A stretch of 64,000 bases of DNA from Biomaibacter acetigenes (GTDB taxonomy: Bacteria > Bacillota > Thermosediminibacteria > Thermosediminibacterales > Tepidanaerobacteraceae), in assembly GCF_003691585.1 (NCBI RefSeq), contig NZ_CP033169.1, positions 248,001 to 312,000 of the forward strand. The letters are read 5' to 3'. The stretch's first letter is position 1. Every line of letters begins with the position of its first letter. A model generated the notes under the pieces. That model had not been told where the DNA came from. It did not search any database and worked only from the letters and a program-made list of their open reading frames with translations. This document shows positions 1 to 8,714 of this stretch, piece after piece. Position numbers and translations under genes: made by a program.

Positions 1-1148
1 ATCATGACGGAAGCAAAAATTTTGTCCTGCAGCACACCGTATTTCACAAATGCGTTTAAATTGGGCCAATGAGCTTCGTATGCTTCTCGCCTTTTTTGAA
101 ACATGTCATTTAGGGCAATTGTTACTTCTTGAGAAAGGCATTCATAAATCAATTCGCACATATCATCGTTTTGTTTATCTTCTCTTATTGTTGAACGAGA
201 AACGACAAGCGGCAAATAGTCACATTCAATAATACCGCTTTGAAGATTTACAAATTTGGGTATTATTTCGCGGATATTATCGCCGACGTAGACCCCTCTG
301 TTGTAAACCTTGATTTTTCCATCGATCTCTTCAGTTCCGTTTTTTGTATCCCTGAAGAACAGGATGCCCCTTACGCCAATGTCTATGATTTCAAACTGAA
401 TCCAAAACAATGGGTCGCATACATCGTCGAAAAACTCCCTGTAAAACGTATTCATATCAGTTGGATTGATGGATTCTTTAGGCTGTCTCCATAATGGATA
501 AGGATTGTTGACTAATACATGGTCGTAACCGGGTGCTTCAAAATATATAGCTGTCTTTGAAAAAATAAAGTATTTCTTTATACTTTCATATATGAGGTCA
601 GGCTTTTTTAAATAAAGATTGTTTTCGTCCAGATAAAGAATGACATCCGTGCCAACTTCGGTCCTGTCGCAGTCGCACATGCTGAAGGACATGTCTGACA
701 TGCAATTCCATCGGACTGCGGTTGAATTTTTCTTGTAAGATTTAGTTTCAATCGCCACATGATCTGACAGCATAAAAGCGGAATAAAAACCCACTCCAAA
801 ATGGCCGATGATTGTATCTTTACCAGCCTGGTTGTGTTGATTAATAAACTCCGTTGCACCTGAAAAGGCAATTTGATTTATATATTTATCGACTTCTTCT
901 ATGTCCATGCCGATGCCGTTATCACTTATGATAAGCTTCTTTGATTCGGGTTCCAACCTTACAAGGACTTTTCCCTCCGCCCAAGCTATACTCTCATCCG
1001 TATTTCTTAATTGTGTAAGCTTTTCGATGGCGTCTAAAGCATTTGAAATGAGTTCTCTGAAGACAATATCCTGTTTTGTGTATAACCACTGTTTCAGTAT
1101 GGTAAAAATGTTTTTGCTTTCAATTGACAAAACCCCATTCCGATTCAT
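1..1148 (-). CDS. htpG: Molecular chaperone HtpG (Hsp90), N-terminal 382 residues, cut by the window edge
   Basis: The frame is open from an ATG at 1148 to the window edge. It begins MNRNGVLSIESKNIF, and the N-terminal GHKL ATPase fold is plain: the E/N helix (FRELISNALDAIEKL), the nucleotide-binding DNGIGM motif near residue 78, and the lid motif GHFGVGFYSAF near residue 115. The middle domain follows, with the Hsp90 pattern LPLVVSRSTIREDKQN close to the edge. Family members are about 620 residues, so roughly 240 C-terminal residues lie outside. The product should be a cytosolic ATP-dependent dimeric chaperone. It is transcribed away from the catabolic region and seems unrelated to it. A weak GGAAGTGAT ribosome site precedes the start. 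Confidence 0.9.
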   Translation of the reverse strand, partial: MNRNGVLSIESKNIFTILKQWLYTKQDIVFRELISNALDAIEKLTQLRNTDESIAWAEGKVLVRLEPESKKLIISDNGIGMDIEEVDKYINQIAFSGATEFINQHNQAGKDTIIGHFGVGFYSAFMLSDHVAIETKSYKKNSTAVRWNCMSDMSFSMCDCDRTEVGTDVILYLDENNLYLKKPDLIYESIKKYFIFSKTAIYFEAPGYDHVLVNNPYPLWRQPKESINPTDMNTFYREFFDDVCDPLFWIQFEIIDIGVRGILFFRDTKNGTEEIDGKIKVYNRGVYVGDNIREIIPKFVNLQSGIIECDYLPLVVSRSTIREDKQNDDMCELIYECLSQEVTIALNDMFQKRREAYEAHWPNLNAFVKYGVLQDKIFASVM

Positions 1149-1188
1149 AAACAATATCACTTCCTTATTTTTATCGTCTTATATGTCT

Positions 1189-1197
1189 ATTATAACA
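1189..1197 (-). promoter_or_regulatory. Extended -10 promoter element for htpG
   Basis: On the minus strand this reads TGTTATAAT, a perfect TATAAT with an upstream TGn extension, about 40 bases before the htpG start. No good -35 hexamer sits 16-18 bases upstream, which is typical of extended -10 promoters. No HrcA (CIRCE) box was noticed. Confidence 0.4.
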
Positions 1198-1342
1198 AAA
1201 TACAACAGCAAAATCGGGCAAAAAAGCAAATCATGTTATGCATTTTATGAATTTTACGATTCACCAATGATCAGTTAAAATAAAATTCAGAAAGTTGCCT
1301 GTGGATTTATCAATTAAAAATAATATATGTCTGGAGGAATAG

Positions 1343-2236
1343 ATGATGTCAAAAAAAAGAGAGACAAATACAAGCTTTGTAAAATGGCCGACTTTTGAAG
1401 AAATCAAGGAGATGTTCAAAGAACATTTTATTATGGACAGACGTGAGGACGGTGTTGTCACTGTCCGCATGCACACTAAAGGCGGCCCGGTAATCTGGTC
1501 AATGGAACTTCACGATGCGATCGGAAAAATGTGGAGAATGCTCGGAACAGATCGCGATACAGAGATGATCATTTTCACTGGCACAGGCAATTTATGGGTC
1601 ACTGACTTCGAGGCCGCAAGCTGGGCTGCAGAAGGTGATAATCCGGCTGAAACAAGATACAACCACATGTTTGTGGACGGACGCCGCATGATTATCGCCA
1701 TGATTCAGGACGTTGAAGTGCCGACACTTGGCGTGCTCAGCGGTTCCGGCGGTCATACTGAACTGGCGCTCATGTGTGATCTGGCAATTGCAGCCGACGA
1801 TATTACCGTACTTGACCCGCACATGCTGCCGGGAACCAACAATGTGCCCGGTGATGGAATACACAGTTGTTTCATGGAACTTATGCCGCCAAGATTTGCA
1901 GTATGGTACCTTTTGACCGGCGATAAGATGTCAGCTCAAGACCTTCTGAGATTGGGCCTGGTATCTGAAATCGTTCCAAGAGAAAAGCTGATGGATCGTG
2001 CGTATGAAATAGCAGATATGCTGATGGCTCAGAACAGGATTGTGAGAAGGCTGGCAACCCAACTTGTCAGGAGAAACTGGAGAAAGAGAATTGCCGACGA
2101 CCTTGATATGGCATTTGGAACCGAACTGTTCGGAATGTTCTGTTCTGATGAACTGCATTCTGAATTGCTTTCCATGATCGAATATCTGGGTTTGGAAGGA
2201 AAGATCGATCCACCGTTAAAAGGCAAGATACGATAG
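1343..2236 (+). CDS. Crotonase-superfamily hydrolase resembling 6-oxocamphor hydrolase (retro-Claisen beta-diketone hydrolase)
   Basis: This 297-residue protein has a crotonase core: the oxyanion-hole region around residues 75-95 and the GSGGHTELALMCDLAIAAD block at 134-152. Unlike ordinary enoyl-CoA hydratases, it keeps the pattern I recall for 6-oxocamphor hydrolase. His44 (MHTKGG), His138, His160 (DPHMLPG), Asp171 (VPGDGIH) and Glu261 line up with that enzyme's His45, His122, His145, Asp154 and Glu244. That enzyme hydrolyses a C-C bond in cyclic 1,3-diketones without CoA. I infer a similar ring-opening or beta-diketone hydrolase here; enoyl-CoA hydratase is the conservative alternative. 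ATG codons at 1343 and 1346 both follow a GGAGG site at 1333. A strong hairpin after the stop separates it from buk. Confidence 0.75.
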   Translation: MMSKKRETNTSFVKWPTFEEIKEMFKEHFIMDRREDGVVTVRMHTKGGPVIWSMELHDAIGKMWRMLGTDRDTEMIIFTGTGNLWVTDFEAASWAAEGDNPAETRYNHMFVDGRRMIIAMIQDVEVPTLGVLSGSGGHTELALMCDLAIAADDITVLDPHMLPGTNNVPGDGIHSCFMELMPPRFAVWYLLTGDKMSAQDLLRLGLVSEIVPREKLMDRAYEIADMLMAQNRIVRRLATQLVRRNWRKRIADDLDMAFGTELFGMFCSDELHSELLSMIEYLGLEGKIDPPLKGKIR

Positions 2237-2247
2237 TTTGATAGTTT

Positions 2248-2284
2248 AAAACACGCAGAGATTCATAAAATCTCTGCGTGTTTT
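2248..2284 (+). terminator. Rho-independent terminator after the crotonase-family gene
   Basis: A perfect 15-bp stem (2248-2262 with 2270-2284) has a 7-base loop; it ends in TTTT on the plus strand and starts with AAAA, so it could work in both directions. It ends 11-20 bases before the butyrate kinase start, so buk expression needs read-through or a promoter I cannot see. Confidence 0.75.
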
Positions 2285-2303
2285 CAGAAGAGAGGTGCTG
2301 GCA

Positions 2304-3437
2304 TTGAAGAAGATTTTTGCCATTAATTGCGGATCTACTTCTACCAAAGTGGCATATTTTGAAGATGACAAGATGATCAGCAAAGTATCCCTGGATGTTA
2401 CTGCAGAGCAATTGAGAAAAATGCCCAAAGTTCTTGATCAAAAGGAATATCGGACGAATCAGGTCAAGGAATTTTTGAAGGAGAACAAACTTGATCCGGC
2501 TCAGTTTGACATTATAGTCTGCCGGGCAGGAACTATTCCACACGTTCCATATGATGGAGCATACGAGGTCAATGATTTGATGATAGCCACCGTTACTTAT
2601 GCGCCAGAAGCTCAGCATGCTTCTACCCTGTCGTGTTTAATTGGAAAAGAATTGGTGAAGGGATTGGATATCCCGGTCATAATTTATGATCCAACGTGTG
2701 TTGATTCGGCTGATGAAATTGCTAAAATTACTGGAATTCCCGAAATAATTAATATGCCTCTTGCACATTTGTTGAACACTAAAGCAGCAGGTACTGAATA
2801 TGCGAAATCTATTGGCAAGGATTATAAGGATTTGAACCTTATTATAGTTCAGCTTGGAGGAGGAATTACTTTAGGTTTTCACGACCATGGCCGCATATCC
2901 GATTGGGTATATGATGATGAAGGGCCGATGTCGCCTCAAAGAGCAGGTGCGATTCCCACAAGGTATATGGCTAATTTCTGTTATGATTGGTTTAAAAGCG
3001 GGAAAACTTTGCAGGAATTAAGGATGTACCTGTGCGGGCAATCCGGTCTGGTTGCGTATTTTGGAACGCAGGATGTCCGAGAAGTAGAAAAAATGATCAA
3101 TCAAGGCAACAAGAAAGCCGAATTGATTTTGAAGGCAATGGCCTATGGAGTTGCCAAAAGTATTGGGCAGCTTTCCGTAGTCAGGGGTGGAAAAGTGGAT
3201 CAAATAATCCTCACCGGAGGGATGGCATACAGCGAAAGGATCACCAACTGGATTAAGGAGAAGGTTTCTTTCATTGCTCCCGTTACCATAATTCCAGGCG
3301 AACGGGAGATGGAGGCCCTGGCAGCCGGAGCCCTTCGAGTCTTGAATAAAGAAGAAGAAATTCACCCTTACAACGTCTATCCCAAAGGTTATAGCTCGAT
3401 AGAGGAAATTATAAACAATCCGAATTATCTTGCCTGA
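2304..3437 (+). CDS. buk: Butyrate kinase (acetokinase/ASKHA family)
   Basis: Butyryl phosphate + ADP gives butyrate + ATP, the energy-conserving last step of butyrate formation; branched-chain acyl phosphates are possible substrates. The ASKHA fold is visible: the phosphate-1 motif INCGSTSTKVAYF at the N-terminus, the VQLGGGITLGFHDHGRISDW block near residue 180, and the adenosine motif ILTGGMAYSERI near residue 300. About 377 residues is normal for Buk. I prefer the TTG at 2304 (KKIFAINCGST), 8-9 bases after GAGAGG; the GTG at 2295 overlaps the ribosome site. It is followed after 43 bases by the beta-keto acid cleavage enzyme and then ptb, so Buk and Ptb are split by an inserted gene. Confidence 0.95.
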   Translation: MKKIFAINCGSTSTKVAYFEDDKMISKVSLDVTAEQLRKMPKVLDQKEYRTNQVKEFLKENKLDPAQFDIIVCRAGTIPHVPYDGAYEVNDLMIATVTYAPEAQHASTLSCLIGKELVKGLDIPVIIYDPTCVDSADEIAKITGIPEIINMPLAHLLNTKAAGTEYAKSIGKDYKDLNLIIVQLGGGITLGFHDHGRISDWVYDDEGPMSPQRAGAIPTRYMANFCYDWFKSGKTLQELRMYLCGQSGLVAYFGTQDVREVEKMINQGNKKAELILKAMAYGVAKSIGQLSVVRGGKVDQIILTGGMAYSERITNWIKEKVSFIAPVTIIPGEREMEALAAGALRVLNKEEEIHPYNVYPKGYSSIEEIINNPNYLA

Positions 3438-3480
3438 CGCATGAATTCAGGTGCAAATAAAAAGATATGGGGAGATCATA

Positions 3481-4314
3481 ATGGCACTGGATAATAAAGT
3501 AATCATAACTTGCGCCTTAACAGGCGCCGTAACGCCAAAAGAACTAAATCCATCAATCCCGCTCACACCCGAAGAGATTGCAGAGGATGCCTATAAATGC
3601 TGGAAAGCCGGCGCGGCAGTTGTCCATTTGCATATGAGGGATGACAAAGGACTTGGCACCATGGACAAGGAAAAATTTAAAAAAACGATTGACCTGATTA
3701 AGCAGAGGACCGACTGCAACGTGGTTATCAACTGCACTACATCAGGCGACAACAGGGCTACCTACGAAGAGCGCATGGCACATCTCTCTTATGTGAAACC
3801 CGAAATGGCATCTTTTGATGCGGGTTCATTCAACTGGATGCCTTTGGGCATATTTGAAAATTCGCCGCAGTTTCTGGAGCAGCTTGGTTTGAAGATGAAA
3901 GAGCTGGGCGTGAAGCCTGAGCTGGAAATCTTTGATTCTGGATTTATGAATATCGTAAGTTATTATGTAAATAAGGGAGTGCTTGTGCCGCCGTGCCATT
4001 ATCAATTTGTTCTCGGCGTGCTCGGAGGAATGGAAGCCACGGTAAAAAACCTTTTATTCCTTCATGAAATGCTGCCCGAAGGCTCAACATGGTCTGCGTT
4101 CGGGGTGGGCAGGCAGCATTTGCCGATTATGTATGCAACGCTGGCTTTAGGCGGCCACATAAGAGTGGGGCTTGAAGATAATGTTTACTACAGCAAAGGA
4201 AAACTTGCTACAAATGTGATGCTGGTGGAAAGAGCAGTAAGGGTTGTTCGGGAATTCGGGAAAGAGCCTGCAACGTCAGATGAAGCAAGAGAAATACTCG
4301 GCATAAAGAAATAG
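3481..4314 (+). CDS. Beta-keto acid cleavage enzyme (BKACE family, Kce-like)
   Basis: This is a 277-residue TIM-barrel protein of the BKACE (former DUF849) family. Members use zinc to condense a beta-keto acid with acetyl-CoA and split it into acetoacetate and a new acyl-CoA. The zinc-binding HLHMRD motif (His near residues 45 and 47) and the C-terminal GLEDN glutamate are present. The best-known member, Kce, acts in lysine fermentation, but no other lysine-fermentation gene is here; another characterised type, triacetate acetoacetate-lyase, acts in phloroglucinol degradation. The substrate is therefore open. I chose the ATG at 3481 (MALDNKVIITCALTGA) behind GGGGAG; an upstream in-frame start at 3451 lacks a ribosome site. 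It is co-directional with buk and ptb. Confidence 0.92.
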   Translation: MALDNKVIITCALTGAVTPKELNPSIPLTPEEIAEDAYKCWKAGAAVVHLHMRDDKGLGTMDKEKFKKTIDLIKQRTDCNVVINCTTSGDNRATYEERMAHLSYVKPEMASFDAGSFNWMPLGIFENSPQFLEQLGLKMKELGVKPELEIFDSGFMNIVSYYVNKGVLVPPCHYQFVLGVLGGMEATVKNLLFLHEMLPEGSTWSAFGVGRQHLPIMYATLALGGHIRVGLEDNVYYSKGKLATNVMLVERAVRVVREFGKEPATSDEAREILGIKK

Positions 4315-4326
4315 CGGGTGATGAGA

Positions 4327-5229
4327 ATGTATAAGGATTTTGAGTCATTAATCAAAGCGCGTCTTGACCGCAATGCATCTTTAAAAAGGGCTGTCGTTGC
4401 TGGCGCAAATGACGAACATGCGGTGGAAGCAGTTTTTTTGGCTCAGGAAAAAGGTCTGGTCATTCCCGTTCTTGTCGGAGATAAAAAAGAAGTCAAAGAT
4501 ATAATTCAAAAAATGAATTATCTGGACAGAACTTATGAAATTATTCACTGCGAAGCAGATGATAATCCTTCAGAAATAGCTGTAAAGCTGATTCACGAAG
4601 GTAAAGGCGATTTTATTATAAAAGGCAAAATTGAAACCAGGAATTTGCTTAAACCAGTGTTAAACAAGGAAACCGGTTTAAACAGGAAAGGATTCATCAC
4701 GCATTTCGGCCTGATGCAGCTTAAAGGATATCATAAGCTTTTGGCTATTAGTGATTGTGCCATCATTCCATATCCAACCCTGGAAGAAAAGAAAAAAATC
4801 GTGAAAGCAGGCATGGAAGCTTTAAGAAAATTGGGATATGAAAAACCTGTCGTTGGAATACTATGTGCCGTAGAAACGGTTAGCGAAAAAATGCCCGAAA
4901 CTCTCGACGCGCAAAAACTGCAGCAAATGGCAATGGATGGCGAATTCGGGAATGGAGTCGTGATAGGGCCTATTTCGTTTGATCTTGCCACAAGAAAAGA
5001 ATCTGCGATTATTAAAGGATACGACTCTCCTTATGCAGGCGATGTAGATATGCTGGTGGTACCTCAAATGGTTACGGGGAATGTCATGAGTAAAATATGG
5101 AATGCAGACCCGGAAAACATCATGGCCGGCTGCCTGATTGGCGCCGATGTACCAATCGTATTGACTTCCAGAAGCGCCAGCATGAATGAAAAACTTTATT
5201 CAATATTGCTATGCAATATGCTAAGTTAG
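4327..5229 (+). CDS. ptb: Phosphate butyryltransferase (phosphotransbutyrylase)
   Basis: It converts butyryl-CoA and phosphate to butyryl phosphate, supplying Buk two genes upstream. About 300 residues with the PTA_PTB fold: the N-terminal VVAGANDEHAVEAV segment, the central GKIETRNLLKPVLNKETGL block, and a C-terminal region containing VPQMVTGNVMSKIW and PIVLTSRSAS. The start is uncertain among GTG 4318, ATG 4321 and ATG 4327; the last gives about seven bases from GGGTG. The upstream gene stops at 4314, so the two are translationally close. Its stop overlaps the stop of the convergent lysR gene by three bases, and there is no room for a separate terminator. Confidence 0.94.
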   Translation: MYKDFESLIKARLDRNASLKRAVVAGANDEHAVEAVFLAQEKGLVIPVLVGDKKEVKDIIQKMNYLDRTYEIIHCEADDNPSEIAVKLIHEGKGDFIIKGKIETRNLLKPVLNKETGLNRKGFITHFGLMQLKGYHKLLAISDCAIIPYPTLEEKKKIVKAGMEALRKLGYEKPVVGILCAVETVSEKMPETLDAQKLQQMAMDGEFGNGVVIGPISFDLATRKESAIIKGYDSPYAGDVDMLVVPQMVTGNVMSKIWNADPENIMAGCLIGADVPIVLTSRSASMNEKLYSILLCNMLS

Positions 5230-6152
5230 CCTTTTTGAAATATCAGTTCCCCTAAGATTTTTTTTTGTAAAAGGTTCTTAACGATATCGACAAAGCTGTT
5301 GACAAGTTCGGAAGAGTTGGCTTTTTTATAGAGCATGATAATTGTACTTTTAGCTGAAAAATCATCAAGAGTAATATATGAGATATTCTGGTCGCTGGTC
5401 TTGGCTTTTGTCAGAGATGCCGGGACAATGCTGTAACCTAACCCCAGAGAAACGTCAAAAACAGCGGATTCCGTTGTGTTGACATAGGTTGTGTTGATCT
5501 GCCTTATTCCGGCATAGCTTTGAAGTTTATGAATGAACAGTTTCATAAAAGGCGGCTCTATATATGACGGCAGAATAAGGGGCAGTGAATTGACAATATC
5601 AGCAATTGACTCTTTTGAAGGATTCTTAAAGAGCTTTGACGGTACGATTAAGGAGAAATCGTCTGTTCCGACGGGAATACTTTCAAGTTCTTCATAGCCC
5701 GGAAAGGCAAAATCATAAGTAAATCCGACATTGTAAATGCCGTAAAGGATTGCGGACGGAATTTCGTTGAATTCATACGATTCGACAATAAGCTTTATTG
5801 AAGGGTACTTTTGTCGGATTAATAACAATGCAACGGATAGCATATAACACAATTTGCCGGGCGAAGTTATTTTGAGCACTCCGGCGCTGCCTTTGCCTGC
5901 TAGCTGTACATTTTTGGTTACAATTTCCAGATGCCGGATTAGCATGTCGCATTCCCCGTATAAAGCTTCGCCGGCTTCAGTCAGATCAACCTTTTTGTTG
6001 TTCCGCTCAAAAAGCTTAACGCCGAGTTCAGTTTCCAGAGCTATAATATTGCGGCTTAATGTCGACTGGCTGACAAAAAAGTACTTTGAAGCTTTGGTTA
6101 TGTTCCTGTACTTTGCAATGTATTGAAAATATCGCAATGTTTCGAGGTTCAT
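5226..6152 (-). CDS. LysR-family transcriptional regulator
   Basis: This is a 308-residue LTTR. The N-terminal winged helix-turn-helix is clear (NLETLRYFQYIAKYRNITKA, then SQSTLSRNIIALETELG), followed by the linker helix and a periplasmic-binding-like effector domain. The minus-strand ATG at 6152 is preferred over 6161 because GAAAGGA lies eight bases before it. It is divergent from the thiolase operon, with a 151-base gap holding a T-N11-A type dyad at 6229-6254, and its 3' end overlaps the end of ptb. The position between the two catabolic blocks suggests that it controls one or both in response to a pathway intermediate. The effector is unknown. Confidence 0.93.
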   Translation of the reverse strand: MNLETLRYFQYIAKYRNITKASKYFFVSQSTLSRNIIALETELGVKLFERNNKKVDLTEAGEALYGECDMLIRHLEIVTKNVQLAGKGSAGVLKITSPGKLCYMLSVALLLIRQKYPSIKLIVESYEFNEIPSAILYGIYNVGFTYDFAFPGYEELESIPVGTDDFSLIVPSKLFKNPSKESIADIVNSLPLILPSYIEPPFMKLFIHKLQSYAGIRQINTTYVNTTESAVFDVSLGLGYSIVPASLTKAKTSDQNISYITLDDFSAKSTIIMLYKKANSSELVNSFVDIVKNLLQKKILGELIFQKG

Positions 6153-6228
6153 AAAAAGCATCCTTTCAACAAGTGTTTTATGCTTCTTTTAGGATAATTT
6201 TATCACAAAGAAAACAGAAATCAATTAT

Positions 6229-6254
6229 TTATTATTCATTGAAATGATTGATAA
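6229..6254. promoter_or_regulatory. Candidate LysR-type operator between lysR and the thiolase operon
   Basis: The dyad TTAT-N4-CATT-GA-AATG-N4-ATAA is centred at 6241.5, about 90 bases from the lysR start and 50 from the thiolase start. It fits the T-N11-A symmetry of LTTR sites, and the position suits divergent control. No binding data exist, and the region is AT-rich, so chance symmetry is possible. Confidence 0.4.
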
Positions 6255-6303
6255 TGGATTGATCTTGCGAAGAAATTAACCAGGAAAAGGAGTCTAATTA
6301 ATT

Positions 6304-7458
6304 ATGGACAAATGCGTAATTGTGGCGTACGGCCGCTCGGCCATAGCAAAAGCCGTCCGCGGAACATTAGCCGCGGCAAACCCTGTGGATTTTGGAGCAG
6401 AGGTACTGAAAGGTGTTGTTGAAAGGGTTCCTGAATTGGATTTGAGAGAAATTGACGATGTTATTGTGGGTTGCGCGATCCCCGAAGGGAAAATGGGATT
6501 GAACCCGGCTAGAAATATAGTAATAAGGGCAGGATTCCCGGTTGAAGTTCCCGCACAGACCATTAACCGCTTTTGCGCGTCTGGTCTGCAATCGGTGGCA
6601 ATAGGCGCTTCCATGATAATGAGCGGCTTGCATGAAGTTGTAATTGCCGGGGGGGTGGAATCAATGTCCTGCCCGGTGCTTTCGGAAAGCCCGGAATATC
6701 TAAATAAATGGCTTCTTGAAAATACAGATATCTACATGCCCATGGGAATTACAGGAGAAAATGTGGCTGCAAAATACGGCATCAGCAGAGAGCGCATGGA
6801 ACAGATGTCTGTTGAAAGCCATGCAAAAGCTGCAGCAGCCGTGGAAAACGGCCTGTTTGATGATGAAATCATACCTGTGACAGGCTACGATAAAGAAGGC
6901 AATCCGGTTGTATTCAAACGCGATGAATGTTACAGGAAAGGAACAAATATGGAAGTGCTGGCCACTCTGAAGCCTTCTTTCAAAGAAGACGGCTTGCTGA
7001 CCGCTGCTACGTCTTCTCAAAGAAGTGACGGTGCTGCCTTTGTTGTGCTGATGTCTGAAAGAAAGGCAAAAGAACTTGGTATAAAACCGATTGCAACCTT
7101 TGTATCCTTTGCAGTGGAGGGTTTGGACCCTGCTTACATGGGATTGGGGCCGATCTATGCCGTGAGGGAAGTTTTGCACAAAACAGGCCTTAAAATTGAT
7201 GACATGGATGTGATTGAATTAAATGAAGCCTTTGCTTCACAGGCGATAGTTACGATTGATGAACTTAAAATGGACAAGAAAAAAGTTAACCCTCGGGGCG
7301 GCGCATTGGCTCTGGGCCACCCGCTGGGGGCAACCGGCGCGATATTGCTTTGCAAGGCCATGAACTATTTGAAAGATACAGGTGGCAAGTATGGCCTTAT
7401 AACTATGTGCGTTGGAGGCGGCATGGGAGCTGCCTGCATAATAGAAATGGCAAAGTGA
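6304..7458 (+). CDS. Acyl-CoA thiolase, FadA-like
   Basis: This 384-residue thiolase carries the nucleophilic cysteine in INRFCASGLQS (near residue 89), the GGALALGHPLGATGA His motif near residue 337, and the C-terminal acid/base cysteine in MCVGGGMGAA. The NRFC(A/S)SGLQ form is typical of FadA-type 3-ketoacyl-CoA thiolases, whereas the second thiolase at 16413 has the NMVCGSGMKA form of acetoacetyl-CoA thiolases. The two likely act on different chain lengths. AAAAGGAG precedes the ATG. It opens a co-directional run of seven genes that ends at 14336. Confidence 0.94.
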   Translation: MDKCVIVAYGRSAIAKAVRGTLAAANPVDFGAEVLKGVVERVPELDLREIDDVIVGCAIPEGKMGLNPARNIVIRAGFPVEVPAQTINRFCASGLQSVAIGASMIMSGLHEVVIAGGVESMSCPVLSESPEYLNKWLLENTDIYMPMGITGENVAAKYGISRERMEQMSVESHAKAAAAVENGLFDDEIIPVTGYDKEGNPVVFKRDECYRKGTNMEVLATLKPSFKEDGLLTAATSSQRSDGAAFVVLMSERKAKELGIKPIATFVSFAVEGLDPAYMGLGPIYAVREVLHKTGLKIDDMDVIELNEAFASQAIVTIDELKMDKKKVNPRGGALALGHPLGATGAILLCKAMNYLKDTGGKYGLITMCVGGGMGAACIIEMAK

Positions 7459-7475
7459 AACAGGGGGAAAAAATC

Positions 7476-8702
7476 TTGAATTTTGAAGAGAAAAGATGGA
7501 GGTATATGGCAGGAGCGATGCTGCTTGCCTTATGCTCCGGGATTGGATATGCGTGGAGCGTTTTTCAAAAGCCGCTGATGGAAAACTTGGGATGTGATTT
7601 AAAGTCCATCTCTCTAACTTTTACAATTCAAATATTAATATCAACAATTGCACCGGTATTTCTTGGAAGATTTCAAAATGTTATTGGGGTTGCAAACTAT
7701 TTGCGAATAGGCATTGCGGTTTATGTGCTTGGGCTTTTTGCGACAATGTTTGCAGGTTCTATCGTCTATTTGTATATTGTGTATGGCGTTGTAGTGGGTA
7801 TAGGTATCGCCATGCTGTATCCCAGCCTGATGGCTTACAGTACGAGTTTATTCCCTGATAAGACAGGGCTGGCTTCAGGCATATTGGCATGTTCTTATGG
7901 CAGTGGCGCAATTTTTTGGGCGCCAATTGCAACGTTTTTCATGCAGCGTTATGGTGTATTATCGGTATTTGGATTATTTGCAGCTATCTTTTCCGTTGCA
8001 ATGATTCCCGCATCATTTCTTATAAAAAAAGTACCTGATGACTTTATTGCAAAAATGGGTAAAGCCGGAAAGATAAATACTGATAATGCATTTGTAACGG
8101 ATTATACGTGGAGGGAAATGTTAAAGACATCCACATATTATTTGCTGGTTATGGCACTTACATTAGGAACTGCAGCGGGTTTGATGATTATGGGCCATGC
8201 TTCTACAATTTTGCAGGAGGTGTTGAATTTTCCGGCGTCAAAAGCAGCTCTTTTGGTTGGCCTATTTTCCATATTCAATTCACTTGGCCGCCTTATTTTC
8301 GGGTTTGTATCAGATCGTTTTGGGAGATATAATACAATGATGTTCTTGTTTGCCGTAATTGGAGGAGCGATGTTGCTTCTAACAAAAACAAGCGGCATTA
8401 TATTTGTTGTTGCGCTGCTCGTAATCAGCTCATGCTATGGTGGCTTTACTTCAATGTTTTCACCGGTATGCGCAGAAAACTTTGGCTTGAAAAATCTTGC
8501 TGTCAACTATCCGTTTCTTTATGTTGCTTACGGACTGGCAGGGACAATCGGGCCACAACTTGCAGCCAGAATAAAAACTGCAAGCGGTGGATATGACCTG
8601 GCGTTTTTTACTGTAGCAGTTATGAGCGCGGTAGGCTTTATTGTGGTATTGTTTTTAAAGGCTAAAAAAAATGCAACTAAAATAAAGCCGATTCAATGTT
8701 AA
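7476..8702 (+). CDS. MFS transporter, oxalate/formate antiporter (OFA) type
   Basis: This is a 12-helix major facilitator of about 408 residues. The opening RYMAGAMLLALCSGIGYAWS, then the N-half helices with the VVGIGIAMLYPSLMAYST segment and the SLGRLIFGFVSDRFGR loop between halves, fit the OFA subfamily, which moves small carboxylates. I place the start at TTG 7476, 8-9 bases after AGGGGGA; the frame is open further upstream but only through the end of the thiolase gene. The gap to the thiolase stop is 17 bases. It probably imports the carboxylate substrate of this region or exports an acid product. Confidence 0.88.
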   Translation: MNFEEKRWRYMAGAMLLALCSGIGYAWSVFQKPLMENLGCDLKSISLTFTIQILISTIAPVFLGRFQNVIGVANYLRIGIAVYVLGLFATMFAGSIVYLYIVYGVVVGIGIAMLYPSLMAYSTSLFPDKTGLASGILACSYGSGAIFWAPIATFFMQRYGVLSVFGLFAAIFSVAMIPASFLIKKVPDDFIAKMGKAGKINTDNAFVTDYTWREMLKTSTYYLLVMALTLGTAAGLMIMGHASTILQEVLNFPASKAALLVGLFSIFNSLGRLIFGFVSDRFGRYNTMMFLFAVIGGAMLLLTKTSGIIFVVALLVISSCYGGFTSMFSPVCAENFGLKNLAVNYPFLYVAYGLAGTIGPQLAARIKTASGGYDLAFFTVAVMSAVGFIVVLFLKAKKNATKIKPIQC

Positions 8703-8714
8703 GAGGGGTGAATT

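Noticed and set aside
1343-5229. Lysine fermentation cluster (because of the Kce-like gene)
   Set aside because: None of the aminomutase, dehydrogenase or ammonia-lyase genes is present; the neighbours fit another keto acid.
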